Of a stretch of DNA of 56,432 bases, positions 43,562 through 51,917 are shown piece after piece. Both the position numbers and the translations under genes were made by a program. Position 1 is the stretch's first letter, and every line of letters begins with the position of its first letter. Origin of the DNA: Sporosarcina sp. (GTDB lineage Bacteria; Bacillota; Bacilli; Bacillales_A; Planococcaceae); the NCBI GenBank assembly GCA_026169375.1, contig JAPFCR010000020.1, positions 1-56,432 of the forward strand, written 5' to 3'. Below the pieces are notes generated by a model. That model searched no databases, was not told where the DNA came from, and worked only from the letters and a program-made list of their open reading frames with translations.

Positions 43562-43775
43562 CTACCTAAGCCCTTTTTCAGCAAGCCATTTAACATATTC
43601 TGCTTGTTTCTCAGATGACCGAATCACCAAGTTCCATAATTCCAGCTGTTGTACCGCAAACTGGCTTTTGTGTGGTGAGCAGTTGTTTTCCTGTGTGAAC
43701 TTCAACCGTTCGAGCGAGATTAAAGCAAAAGTCTATTGAGGCGGCAATATAGGTTGTTTGTTGAATGATTGGCAT
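43562..43775 (-). pseudogene. SRPBCC/cyclase-like pseudogene
   Basis: From ATG 43775 the frame gives PIIQQTTYIAASIDFCFNLA then RTVEVHTGK and GTTAGIMELGDSV before a stop at 43611, the first third of an SRPBCC-fold protein. Another frame continues with KQAEYVKWLAEKGLR to 43562, which looks like the C-terminus of the same protein. The middle of the gene is missing. This suggests an internal deletion; the family assignment rests on the N-terminal pattern. Confidence 0.55.
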
Positions 43776-43873
43776 TGTGTTGATCCTTTCTTTTATCTAT
43801 TCAAATTATAGATTATACAGACATTGAAAACGTATATATAATAGCCTGGAATTTCATAAAACACCTGATAACT

Positions 43874-43996
43874 GAAGATAAGAAAGAGCGTGCCATCTTA
43901 ACGAGTCAAATGCTTCCACCAATGCTTGTAGGTGGATTTATAAGTGTAACAATTGTATCTGTTATTCTTGCAGGAATATTTGTAGGATTTTTATAA
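43874..43996 (+). pseudogene. C-terminal fragment of a membrane protein
   Basis: An open frame without a good start ends EDKKERAILTSQMLPPMLVG then GFISVTIVSVILAGIFVGFL and a stop at 43996, a typical last loop and last helix of a permease. The upstream part is gone. It lies directly before the carbamoylase-type gene, so it may be the relic of that enzyme's transporter. Confidence 0.5.
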
Positions 43997-44014
43997 AATG
44001 AGGAGGAGCTTTAT

Positions 44015-45250
44015 ATGTTTGCAAACGAACAACGAATAAAAAAACATATTGAAAACTTAAGTCAATTTACGAAAACGCCTGGTGCAGGTGTGACAAGACT
44101 TACATATAGCGAGGAAGATTTACAAGCCCGAAATTATATTAAAGATAAAATGATAGCTTATGGATTAACAGTTACTGAAGATGGCTTTGGAAATATATTT
44201 GGAAAACTTGACGGAGTTTATTCAGGTGCACCTTCTGTTCTTGTCGGTTCACATTTTGACTCTGTACCAAACGGTGGTGCTTATGATGGGACGGCTGGAG
44301 TTGTTGTTGGACTCGAAGTGGCAGCGTTGTTCCAAGAGCATCAAATTACGCCGACTTATCCACTTGAAGTAATCGCGTTAATCGAAGAGGAAGGAACACG
44401 TTACGGTGGCGGTTTAATGGGATCTAGAGGGATGACAGGATTATTCAGCAGGGAAGAATTTGAAAGTTTTACTGATGCTAACGGACAACTAGCTACTGAT
44501 GCAATGAAAGAGATTGGTTTAGACCCATCTAAAGTGCAGTATCGTGACCCCGAAACAATTAAAGCATTCCTGGAGCTACATATCGAACAAGGCCCCATTC
44601 TTGAGGATAAGGCTATTCCAATAGGGATTGTGGAGTCAATTGTAGGACTTGCGCAATTGGAAGTTACTGTTAAAGGGCGGGCAGGGCATGCTGGAACAAC
44701 TCCCATGAACCAAAGAAAAGATGCCCTTGTTTCTGCAGCTAAAATTATTGCAACGCTCCCTGAAATAGCTGTTTTAGAAAGTGAAGATACAGTGATAACT
44801 ACAGGACGCCTTCAAGTTTTTCCAAATGGCGCGAATGTGATTCCAGATCAAGTTGTCTTTACAATTGATATTCGGTCGACAGATGAAAAACACCTATTCC
44901 AAGCGATTGAAGAAGTGAAAGCATTAATTGAAACTAAAAACGAAAATGGTATCACCACATTTGTCGAACAAAATTTATATATTGAACCAAAGGCATTAAA
45001 TAAAGAAATTCGATCTATTTTTAAACAAAAAAGCGAAGAACTAGGGATTCCTCATTGTTCAATTCATAGCGGTGCTGGTCATGATGCGATGGTATTTGCA
45101 GATGTGACAGCAAGCGGAATGCTATTTGTTCCGAGTTTGAATGGGCTTAGCCATTGTCCTGAGGAATATTCAGACGCGGGCGATTTAGCGAAAGGAGCGA
45201 ATATACTCTTTGAAGCCATTAAACAGTTGACGGAGTCGAAAATAATGTAA
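44015..45250 (+). CDS. M20 hydrolase, N-carbamoyl-L-amino acid hydrolase/allantoate amidohydrolase type, 411 aa
   Basis: A dinuclear-metal amidohydrolase acting on carbamoyl or ureido groups. Metal motifs: VGSHFDSVPNGGAYDGTAGV (His and bridging Asp), LIEEEGTRYGGGLMGSRGM (Glu pair), ELHIEQGPILE, the dimer-contact region GRAGHAGTTPMNQRKDAL, and the late His in HSGAGHDAMVF. This pattern separates the AmaB/HyuC/AllC branch from peptidases. Substrate not decided. ATG 44015 has GAGGAGGAG. It follows a permease fragment by 18 bases. Confidence 0.9.
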   Translation: MFANEQRIKKHIENLSQFTKTPGAGVTRLTYSEEDLQARNYIKDKMIAYGLTVTEDGFGNIFGKLDGVYSGAPSVLVGSHFDSVPNGGAYDGTAGVVVGLEVAALFQEHQITPTYPLEVIALIEEEGTRYGGGLMGSRGMTGLFSREEFESFTDANGQLATDAMKEIGLDPSKVQYRDPETIKAFLELHIEQGPILEDKAIPIGIVESIVGLAQLEVTVKGRAGHAGTTPMNQRKDALVSAAKIIATLPEIAVLESEDTVITTGRLQVFPNGANVIPDQVVFTIDIRSTDEKHLFQAIEEVKALIETKNENGITTFVEQNLYIEPKALNKEIRSIFKQKSEELGIPHCSIHSGAGHDAMVFADVTASGMLFVPSLNGLSHCPEEYSDAGDLAKGANILFEAIKQLTESKIM

Positions 45251-45396
45251 TTCATCGGGACATTACAACAATCATTGAACAATCGAAATGGAATGATATG
45301 ATTCTACTTCGAACTAAGCGTCTTTTTATCGCTTAAGTATGCTACAATAGGCATGCAGCGATATGTTAGATGGGTGGATGGTTGTCACGTATTTAT

Positions 45397-45426
45397 CCTT
45401 TCCTTTTTAGGGGAAAGGAGGTGATC
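45397..45426 (+). promoter_or_regulatory. Hairpin overlapping an extended ribosome binding site
   Basis: CCTTTCC (45397-45403) pairs with GGAAAGG (45412-45418) around a T-rich loop. The right arm overlaps AAAGGAGGTGAT (45414-45425), a 12-base full match to the 16S 3' end. The fold would hide part of the binding site, as in 5' leaders of type I toxin mRNAs. Confidence 0.55.
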
Positions 45427-45429
45427 ACC

Positions 45430-45567
45430 ATGGAAGTATTTCTTGAATATCTAAAAGAAGCATTGAAAGGGATAACACGTGCGGTAAGTGCGCATTTATT
45501 TCAAAAAACTTTTTTAGATGAGAAGAAAACCACCCCGCGCCGTAGCAAGCAAAAGGGTGGTTCTTGA
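45430..45567 (+). CDS. small basic-tailed peptide, 45 aa, toxin-like layout
   Basis: ATG 45430 sits behind an unusually complete ribosome binding site (AAAGGAGGTGATCACC). The peptide has an amphipathic helix (EVFLEYLKEALKGITRAVSA) and a polar, basic tail (TTPRRSKQKGGS). It is not hydrophobic enough for a holin-like toxin. Its leader hairpin and a strong terminator 50 bases after the stop define a compact transcript; ACCACCCC (45531-45538) and ACCACC further on compete for GGGTGGT, hinting at a structured 3' end. I recall similar small Bacillales peptides but no function. Confidence 0.65.
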   Translation: MEVFLEYLKEALKGITRAVSAHLFQKTFLDEKKTTPRRSKQKGGS

Positions 45568-45615
45568 AAGAAAAAGTAATTTTTGGCAACCACCGCTCAT
45601 ACGGCTAAGGCTGCA

Positions 45616-45650
45616 AGAGGGAAGAGTTACAGCTCTTCTCTCTTTTTATA
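45616..45650 (+). terminator. Rho-independent terminator
   Basis: AGAG(G)GAAGAG pairs with CTCTTCTCTCT around TTACAG, followed by TTTTTATA. It ends the small-peptide transcript. Confidence 0.8.
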
Positions 45651-45654
45651 TCTA

Positions 45655-46565
45655 TACCCATCTTAACTGAAAAGTATTCTAAACTCAAATAAAACTAAAA
45701 ACTAAATTCCAGACAGATAGGGATTTGGTTTTTAAGGTTTTCAAATAAACATTGGAGATGATTCATTTATTTGAATCGTAATTGTTATAAGAGGATTTGG
45801 GAATTAAATAGCGAAATAGTAATATGAAATATGACACGGAAGAGTGATTTTGCGTTTAATTTATTTCATCGGTTATCGTACAGTACAGCGTTTCATTAAA
45901 AATATATAATAGTGGATGAATGTCTTTTTCACTCTTTAATTTTTTGGGGAAGTTATTTGAAGAGAATATAGTGACTCGGATTGATATTCTAATGTATAAG
46001 TTCGTTTAGGATTGATTGGACTAGTTGACCTAATTGGAAATGAGCCAGTTTATCGGAGGGGAAATTTTGAAAAAAATCAATGAGAAAGAAATGCTAATTT
46101 GATGTTCATTTTAACGTTGCTAGATGAAAAGATAAATAACGAAAAAAGTCATGATGAAGCTTTTGAAATTGCTAAATCAGAGATATAAAAACAAAATATC
46201 TCAGTGTACAAAGTATACTTATTATTGAGATGCAGCTTTTGATAATATATATTATGTAAACCTAAATAATTTTAAATAATTGAAGGCGTTTCCCTTTAAA
46301 AATTAAACCATACTAGAAATAATTTCATGTGTTTTGTGTTTTGTGTTTGCTGTTAACCCAGTCATCCTTTACTATTAACGATCCATTTAATTATTGGAAA
46401 TCATTGCAATTACTTCGGATTTCAAGTTTTTTATCTTATGCTGGAACCTTTCAATTGTTAGATTCAATAATTTCTTATCCTCATCATCCTATAATGTCTC
46501 AGCTTGTATATTTAATGCTATCTTTATGATTGTGGTCAGGAACATGAATCATTAATGACCCGATT
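45655..46565. other. Gene-poor AT-rich stretch
   Basis: About 900 bases with no gene I can support. A short frame at 46101-46187 (FILTLLDEKINNEKSHDEAFEIA) follows a GGAGGGG site at 46056 and a broken start, suggesting a frameshifted small gene. Other open frames have no ribosome site or sensible composition. Confidence 0.5.
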
Positions 46566-46567
46566 GA

Positions 46568-46619
46568 ACATAGTAAAACCTCCAAGAATATGCTGTAATC
46601 CAGCAACTCTTGGAGGTTT
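46568..46619 (-). terminator. Rho-independent terminator
   Basis: AAAACCTCCAAGA pairs with TCTTGGAGGTTTTT. On the minus strand it lies ten bases after the stop of the DUF1540 gene. Confidence 0.8.
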
Positions 46620-46628
46620 TTGGAGACG

Positions 46629-46784
46629 TTATTCTCGCGGAACAAATGTGTTACAGTCTGTTTCTTCACTACTTTTCGCTTTGTTTCCCTTTTGACTCAC
46701 AACGTAGATCGATTTTGCACTACATCTGTTACCGCTTGCCCAAAACTTACAGTTATTCACTTCACATAAGATTTCCTGTGTCAT
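46629..46784 (-). CDS. DUF1540 protein, 51 aa, cysteine-rich
   Basis: ATG 46784 follows GGAGGTGTTTGC. Four Cys in the DUF1540 pattern: LCEVNNCKFWASGNRCSAKSI and ETDCNTFVPRE. This spacing (C-x4-C-x8-C and a distant C) suggests a small metal-binding knuckle. Many spore-formers carry such genes. Function unknown. Own terminator. Confidence 0.85.
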   Translation of the reverse strand: MTQEILCEVNNCKFWASGNRCSAKSIYVVSQKGNKAKSSEETDCNTFVPRE

Positions 46785-46874
46785 GGTGCAAACACCTCCT
46801 TGAACATATCATGCTCAAGGAGGAATTGTTCAATACACATCAAAGGTTAATATTAAATCCAAAATGAATGCTTT

Positions 46875-47525
46875 CTACTTACTACCTTCCGTCTTACTTG
46901 GAAAAACCGTATACGACCACGAATAAATAAAATCAACGATAAAAACAATTCCCCAAATCATCCCAATCGAATAGCTCATTTCATTCGGATAGGGAGAATC
47001 TTCATAAGTTCCGGCTTCGATCCAAGAAAAATCAGTGAGAAAACCTAACAGTTCTTCAAAGTTTTCTGTACCATAACTCCATAATATGAATTGTCCAACT
47101 ACAAATAAAAATAAGTGGATCATCGATGATATACGATTTCTTCTCGCAACGTATTTCGAATCTTTTTGACGATTTAAAATCCTATAATCTTTCTCTGTTA
47201 AAAGTTCAACCTGCCGCCACTTCCCGACTTTTCGACGCATCCATCGATCAAGCTTGATAAAATCAAATATCCCAAAGGTACATGCATAAAGAACAAAAAT
47301 CCCAATAATGATTTGAAAAGATGAAAACTCTTTCGTTTCTTGATAAATCATCACACCTAAAAGAACTTCAGCAATTAATAAGAATAGAAACATGAAAATC
47401 GCTATATTGCTGAACTTTCGCTTATTCAAACCGTAACGAAACACACCGAATAACAGTAATGAAATGAATGAAAGCACTTCAAGCGTAATAAAAACTGTCC
47501 ATTGATGATCGATTAACAACTGCAA
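46875..47525 (-). CDS. membrane protein of unknown function, 216 aa
   Basis: About five membrane helices: residues 7-27, 36-56, 67-87, one near 132-150, and a C-terminal one near 185-205. A charged cytoplasmic loop (FIKLDRWMRRKVGKWRQVELL to RQKDSKYVARRNR) sits in the middle. The frame opens at 47555 but TTG 47525 follows AAGGAGGAG, so I use it. I do not recognise the family. It lies downstream of a Cse60-like gene on the same strand. Confidence 0.75.
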   Translation of the reverse strand: MQLLIDHQWTVFITLEVLSFISLLLFGVFRYGLNKRKFSNIAIFMFLFLLIAEVLLGVMIYQETKEFSSFQIIIGIFVLYACTFGIFDFIKLDRWMRRKVGKWRQVELLTEKDYRILNRQKDSKYVARRNRISSMIHLFLFVVGQFILWSYGTENFEELLGFLTDFSWIEAGTYEDSPYPNEMSYSIGMIWGIVFIVDFIYSWSYTVFPSKTEGSK

Positions 47526-47605
47526 CCCCACTCCTCCTTTTCCACAAGCATTCAACTTAGTCTACGAATAGAAGGAAGAAAAGATTCAAATTGAAGAGTG
47601 ATGTT

Positions 47606-47755
47606 TCACTTATAAATAATCGCTGCATATATATTTCCAAAACTCGCCGCAAATTTAATCTCAATTATTTCGATATGGTTATTTTCACTTAAAAACTGGT
47701 TTACTTTCTTATCTAAGCCTCTATTAGACATCGCCGTAAACGAAACAAATTTCAT
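47606..47755 (-). CDS. Cse60-like small protein, 49 aa
   Basis: ATG 47755 follows AAAAGGAGTTG. The product begins KFVSFTAMSNRGLDKKVNQF and continues IEIIEIKFAASFGNIYAAII, a compact strand-helix-strand pattern. It resembles B. subtilis Cse60, a small sporulation protein, in the helix plus I-I-D/E-I-K-F strand. The match is by eye and partial. It lies 54 bases below the SNF2 helicase gene on the same strand. Confidence 0.55.
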   Translation of the reverse strand: MKFVSFTAMSNRGLDKKVNQFLSENNHIEIIEIKFAASFGNIYAAIIYK

Positions 47756-47819
47756 GTCTACAACTCCTTTTAAAATGATTCATTTGAATTATATAATATA
47801 CGTAAGCTAACATCTGTCG

Positions 47820-49952
47820 TTATCCAATCTTCTCTTTCAACCGCTCTTTTTCTAGTTGTAATACTTTCTTTTTCAGTGATTCATCTCCCTCGTCCTCGTT
47901 ACTTTGCATGATAAGCGACCCCACTTCAGATTCTCTTGCATATAAGTCAAATATGCCTGCTTTTTGCCCTAATAATTCAAGCATGCTGACATCGATACTG
48001 TTTTCAGTTAACAGGCGGTACACGACAACATCTCTTGATTGACCCATTCGATAAGCACGGCTAATCGCTTGTTCTTCAATCGATGGTTTCCACTGTGGTT
48101 CACATAAAATAACGATATTCGCTGCTTGAATATTTAAACCGACGCCGCCTGCAGTAATTTGACTAATTAATACGGAACCAGGGGCTGCTTTGGTGAATTC
48201 ATCAATGATATCTTGTCTTCGGTGATTCGAGACATCCCCTGTAATCGCCTCAAACGTACGATCACTTAAATGACTCTCTACTATTCGAATCACATCTCTA
48301 AAGAATGAAAACACTAACACCTTATGACCATTCTCTTTTGCCTCGTCGCATATATCTAGTAGCTTTTGAAGCTTTGGTGACCGGTTCGGAGTCCCGCCCA
48401 GCCATGCAGCACGTCTCATTAACATTAATTGTCCATAATTGACGGCTTCTTCATAGTAGGCTTGCTCTTCTTCACCAAAGTCCATCCACTGAGGAATAAT
48501 TTCTAGTTCAGGAAGTTCAGTGAGTACATCTTTTCGATTTCTTCTTAAATATACTGGTGCAACCGTCTTTTTAAACTCAGTTGGATGCAATAAATGAAGT
48601 TCTCTTGATAACACTTCCGCAATTGGTGGTTGGAGCACTTCAATTAACTGTTTCATTTCCTCTAGCCTATTTTCAAGCGGTGTTCCACTCATAAATAATG
48701 CATAGTGAGCGATGGTTGCTAGCTCGTAAACACTTTTTGATCGTTTGGCATCTGGATTTTTAACATAATGAGCTTCATCTACAATAAGCGCATCGATTGT
48801 TAATTCAACTTTATGTAAATGTAAAGTATGCTCGTAAGTTGTAAGTAACACACCTTTTTCTTGTTGCCACTTTTTAAACTGTTCTTCACGCGCATTCCCG
48901 TGAAAAATAAATGTCTTTAAATGAGAATGTTGTTCAATTTCACGTTTCCAATTGGCAAGTACACTTAAAGGACAAACAACAATCGAATATTTTGCATCAC
49001 TTTGGAATAAATGATTCATCAATGCCAATGCTTGAATTGTTTTCCCGAGCCCCATCTCATCGCCAAGTAACGTCCGTTTATAGTGAAGCGCATATTTTGC
49101 TCCAAATGTTTGGTAATGACGTAAAGTCACTTTTAGTCCCGTTGTATCTAAAGGAAAATCATGAATTATTTCGACGATTTCATCCGATAAATCATCTGTC
49201 ATCTTAGAAGAATCAAACCCAACGACATTTTCAATTTCTGTATAATAAGCCGCATTCTTTTCGATAAAATGCTGCTGAAGATGCTCTCGACTAACTGTAA
49301 ACTGACGAATATCTGTGAATCGATTCTTCATCGTATGTACAGTTTCTTGATTGGATGTCTCATTCAAATTACTAATCGCCTGCACGATTGCATCCTTCTC
49401 CGCCTTAGACTGAAAAAGACTCCCAAATAATCCACGTTTCTTCTTCGCTATATCGATTTTCTTGCTAATTTTCCTCATGAAACCTTCTAGTTCTTCCTGC
49501 ACAAATTGAATACTTTTTAATAACATCCATTTTTTATAGATCGTTTCCAAAAGAATGACATCTTCTTCTGATAAACAATCAGGATTTAGTTTAGGAACTG
49601 CTTCTTCATAGACAGCAGTTGTAATTTTAGATACGGCTCCGTAAATGGCACTTGCACTAACCTCTCCAATCCCATCTATTTTCATTAAATCGTCTATCCG
49701 TTCATTTCTAATGTCATAAATGGTTTCTAATCCATTACCAGTTAACCGATTAATTGAAATGCCTTTTTCTATTGTTGAGATGGTATCGACAGGCATCGTT
49801 TTTAACCGTTCTCTTGCAGCAATAAACTTTAATCGTTCCCATTGTTGTTTGATATTTTCATTATAATGTTCTTCATTAAAATCTTTAAGCCCTTGTTGTA
49901 TTTCAATTAACTCCGCCTCGAATCGAAGAACGTCTTTTTTCGTCCGAATCAT
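47820..49952 (-). CDS. SNF2-family helicase with HhH-like N-terminal part, 710 aa
   Basis: Residues about 1-240 are a helical N-terminal region with a helix-hairpin-helix-like motif (IDDLMKIDGIGEVSASAIYGAV, near 86-108). The SNF2 ATPase core begins near 275: LRHYQTFGAKYALHY, GDEMGLGKTIQALALM (motif I), IVDEAHYVKNPDAKRSK (II), MSGTPLENRLEEM (III), the second RecA lobe with VLVFSFFRDVI, and QITAGGVGLNIQAANIVILCEPQWKPSIEEQAISRAYRMGQ (V-VI). It translocates on DNA; no nuclease or methylase neighbour gives a defence context. ATG 49952 follows AGGGGTG. Confidence 0.9.
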   Translation of the reverse strand: MIRTKKDVLRFEAELIEIQQGLKDFNEEHYNENIKQQWERLKFIAARERLKTMPVDTISTIEKGISINRLTGNGLETIYDIRNERIDDLMKIDGIGEVSASAIYGAVSKITTAVYEEAVPKLNPDCLSEEDVILLETIYKKWMLLKSIQFVQEELEGFMRKISKKIDIAKKKRGLFGSLFQSKAEKDAIVQAISNLNETSNQETVHTMKNRFTDIRQFTVSREHLQQHFIEKNAAYYTEIENVVGFDSSKMTDDLSDEIVEIIHDFPLDTTGLKVTLRHYQTFGAKYALHYKRTLLGDEMGLGKTIQALALMNHLFQSDAKYSIVVCPLSVLANWKREIEQHSHLKTFIFHGNAREEQFKKWQQEKGVLLTTYEHTLHLHKVELTIDALIVDEAHYVKNPDAKRSKSVYELATIAHYALFMSGTPLENRLEEMKQLIEVLQPPIAEVLSRELHLLHPTEFKKTVAPVYLRRNRKDVLTELPELEIIPQWMDFGEEEQAYYEEAVNYGQLMLMRRAAWLGGTPNRSPKLQKLLDICDEAKENGHKVLVFSFFRDVIRIVESHLSDRTFEAITGDVSNHRRQDIIDEFTKAAPGSVLISQITAGGVGLNIQAANIVILCEPQWKPSIEEQAISRAYRMGQSRDVVVYRLLTENSIDVSMLELLGQKAGIFDLYARESEVGSLIMQSNEDEGDESLKKKVLQLEKERLKEKIG

Positions 49953-50069
49953 TTAATCACCCCTGAATTGAATGCACGATACTATCTATTGTAGCTTATT
50001 TGTAGAAACTTTAATGCGAACACTAGTTCTCGGTTCGATAAAATGGCATTTTTTCTGAATTTCTATAAT

Positions 50070-50106
50070 AAAAAACGATGCAGCTTCTTCACGCTACATC
50101 GTTTTG
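50070..50106 (-). terminator. Rho-independent terminator
   Basis: AAAACGATG(C)AGC pairs with GCTACATCGTTTT. It lies directly after the stop of the PAP2 phosphatase gene on the minus strand. Confidence 0.8.
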
Positions 50107-50108
50107 AA

Positions 50109-50687
50109 TCATTTTGAAAATTTTCCTATGATTTTATTATAAGTTGTAATGATCCAATTAAACGGCTTTTCAAATAAGCGTTGTTGCCAGATCACAAGGA
50201 GTGTTACACTTAGCGCGATTAACGCTCCAACTGTTACGTCTAGTGGATAATGTACACCTATGAAAAGTCGAGACAGCGCCATAAATAAAGCAAAAACAAG
50301 GAAAATCGCTCCCGCCTTTCGATGTTTCCAAAACATGGTCAGCGCTAGCGCAAATGCCCCGCCTGCGTGGTTACTAGGAAATGAAGGGTCATCATGTGCT
50401 TTATCACTAAGTAAATTTACATCATAATTCACAAAAGGACGCTCTCTGAAAAAGCTGAGTTCAATCATCTTATTAATCCCAACTGTCACAACTGCAATTG
50501 TTAACGCAAATAAAACAAGTTGCCGATTTTTATAAGGGTTCCCTTTTTTAGTGAACCACAGCCAAATAAATACAAAACCAAATAAAACTGGTCCAAACTT
50601 TGAAAAGTATATGACGAATAAATCGAGTAATTGACTTTTTTCTGCAAACTGATTCACGAGTTTAAATAATTGATAGTCTATATTCAT
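50109..50687 (-). CDS. bcrC: PAP2-family undecaprenyl-diphosphatase, 192 aa
   Basis: A membrane phosphatase that recycles undecaprenyl diphosphate for cell-wall synthesis. PAP2 motifs: KMIELSFFRERPF (C1), PSFPSNHAGGAFALAL (C2) and SRLFIGVHYPLDVTVG (C3) with the catalytic His pair. Five to six helices. B. subtilis BcrC (YwoA) is about the same size (193 aa); such enzymes also protect against bacitracin. ATG 50687 follows AGGAGAG. Alone, own terminator. Confidence 0.88.
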   Translation of the reverse strand: MNIDYQLFKLVNQFAEKSQLLDLFVIYFSKFGPVLFGFVFIWLWFTKKGNPYKNRQLVLFALTIAVVTVGINKMIELSFFRERPFVNYDVNLLSDKAHDDPSFPSNHAGGAFALALTMFWKHRKAGAIFLVFALFMALSRLFIGVHYPLDVTVGALIALSVTLLVIWQQRLFEKPFNWIITTYNKIIGKFSK

Positions 50688-51072
50688 GTGTTTCTCTCCT
50701 ACTACATTTCTTTCAATTTTTATGTAAGATGCTCCTATAAAAGTGTATTCGTGTGTAGATTAAAAGTCAACGAAGAATGCGATATTAGAAGAAGTTTTTC
50801 TCTATTTGAAACTTTTGATTTGTCATAAATGGATCAGCTCCAAGACTTATTCATAAATAATCCAAATTAAAACCCTGATAGGAACAAGTGTTCTCGTGCG
50901 AGGAAAAGCGCATTAAAAGCATTTTATTATTAATTAAAATGTAAAAAAGTGTATAACTAACAAAAATACAATATGAATTATTTTTCTTTTCCAAATGAGT
51001 AAAGGTAATATCGAGCAATCATTTCAATGTAAACATAGAATAACATACGATTTTAGAAAAGGAGGTTTTGTT
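50688..51072. other. Intergenic region without recognisable content
   Basis: 385 AT-rich bases between the PAP2 gene and a small rightward gene. I see no complete terminator, repeat or ORF with a ribosome site in it. It should hold the promoters of both divergent genes. Confidence 0.5.
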
Positions 51073-51444
51073 ATGTATGGTCCACATTACATTTTCCACT
51101 CCTATCCGCTGCCCTTTTATCCTAAGCATTCCCTCTTACAGGCTGATAGTCCATTTCCGCCTGTTAATACTGAACAATTACACACTTCCGCTAAAAGATT
51201 TGAATCGATTATGCGTGAAGTAGATCTATTTATTGAAAAGCTTCTGATATCAGAAACATTCGCTACTGAATTAATGGATGCTGCCCAATTATCTGATCAC
51301 AATAAAGTGAATGAATTAATCTTATCTGCTGGCGTGACAGTTCATGTCAAAACGAATTTCAACCCCACAGGTATACAAATTGAATTTGATAATACTGAAC
51401 AAGGAGAAGGCTGTTGTAAATTAACGATCAGCCTACTATGGTAA
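51073..51444 (+). CDS. conserved hypothetical protein, 123 aa
   Basis: ATG 51073 follows AAAGGAGG; the longer frame from 50995 has no ribosome site. The N-terminus is Pro/His/Tyr-rich (YGPHYIFHSYPLPFYPKH), like spore-coat-associated small proteins. A helical part has KRFESIMREVDLFIEKLL and ELMDAAQLSDHNKVNELI. A strand region GVTVHVKTNFNPTGIQIEFD ends in a Cys pair GCCKLTISLLW. I recall similar proteins in spore-formers without a known role; sporulation is only a guess. Confidence 0.75.
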   Translation: MYGPHYIFHSYPLPFYPKHSLLQADSPFPPVNTEQLHTSAKRFESIMREVDLFIEKLLISETFATELMDAAQLSDHNKVNELILSAGVTVHVKTNFNPTGIQIEFDNTEQGEGCCKLTISLLW

Positions 51445-51462
51445 AAATTTGACGTTTTGGAC

Positions 51463-51524
51463 TTATATAATAGAAGGAAAATATTTAAATAGTTATGTTC
51501 CTTCTATTATATAGGCTTTTTTAT
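51463..51524. terminator. Rho-independent terminator, long stem
   Basis: TATATAATAGAAGGAA pairs with TTCCTTCTATTATATA, followed by GGCTTTTTTA. It lies between convergent genes. Confidence 0.8.
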
Positions 51525-51811
51525 CCTAACCACATCGCTACAACGAATGTCGTCCATAAACCAGAGAAAATAACGACTATGACACTTAGTACACGTATGA
51601 AGATATCTAAGTCATTTAACTTGGCCATTGTACGATTCATCACCGCAAATAATACGGATAAAAACATACTACTATAAGCCAAAATGACACCTACCCAAAA
51701 CCAGCGCATACCCGGCCCCCAATAAGCCATTGATTGGAATACAATTGCAAATAAACATCCTAAGCTTGCAAAAATAGCGGCATTAATTGTTCCGTTTCCG
51801 ATTGCTTTCAT
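51521..51811 (-). CDS. small membrane protein, 96 aa
   Basis: Three hydrophobic helices: NAAIFASLGCLFAIVFQSMAYWG, WFWVGVILAYSSMFLSVLFAV and IFIRVLSVIVVIFSGLWTTFVVAMWL, the last two separated by NRTMAKLNDLD. ATG 51811 follows AAGGAAGATG. No family recognised and no role suggested by the neighbours. Confidence 0.7.
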   Translation of the reverse strand: MKAIGNGTINAAIFASLGCLFAIVFQSMAYWGPGMRWFWVGVILAYSSMFLSVLFAVMNRTMAKLNDLDIFIRVLSVIVVIFSGLWTTFVVAMWLG

Positions 51812-51917
51812 ATAACATCTTCCTTTATGAAATTTAAGTTAAGGGATGGCACAAAAGCTCTATATTTAACATAGAATTTAATCGACATTTTGAATGCTCT
51901 ATATAATAGGAAGGGAC

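Noticed and set aside
46329..46529. 66-codon hydrophobic ORF in the gene-poor stretch
   Set aside because: No ribosome site; composition reflects AT-rich sequence.
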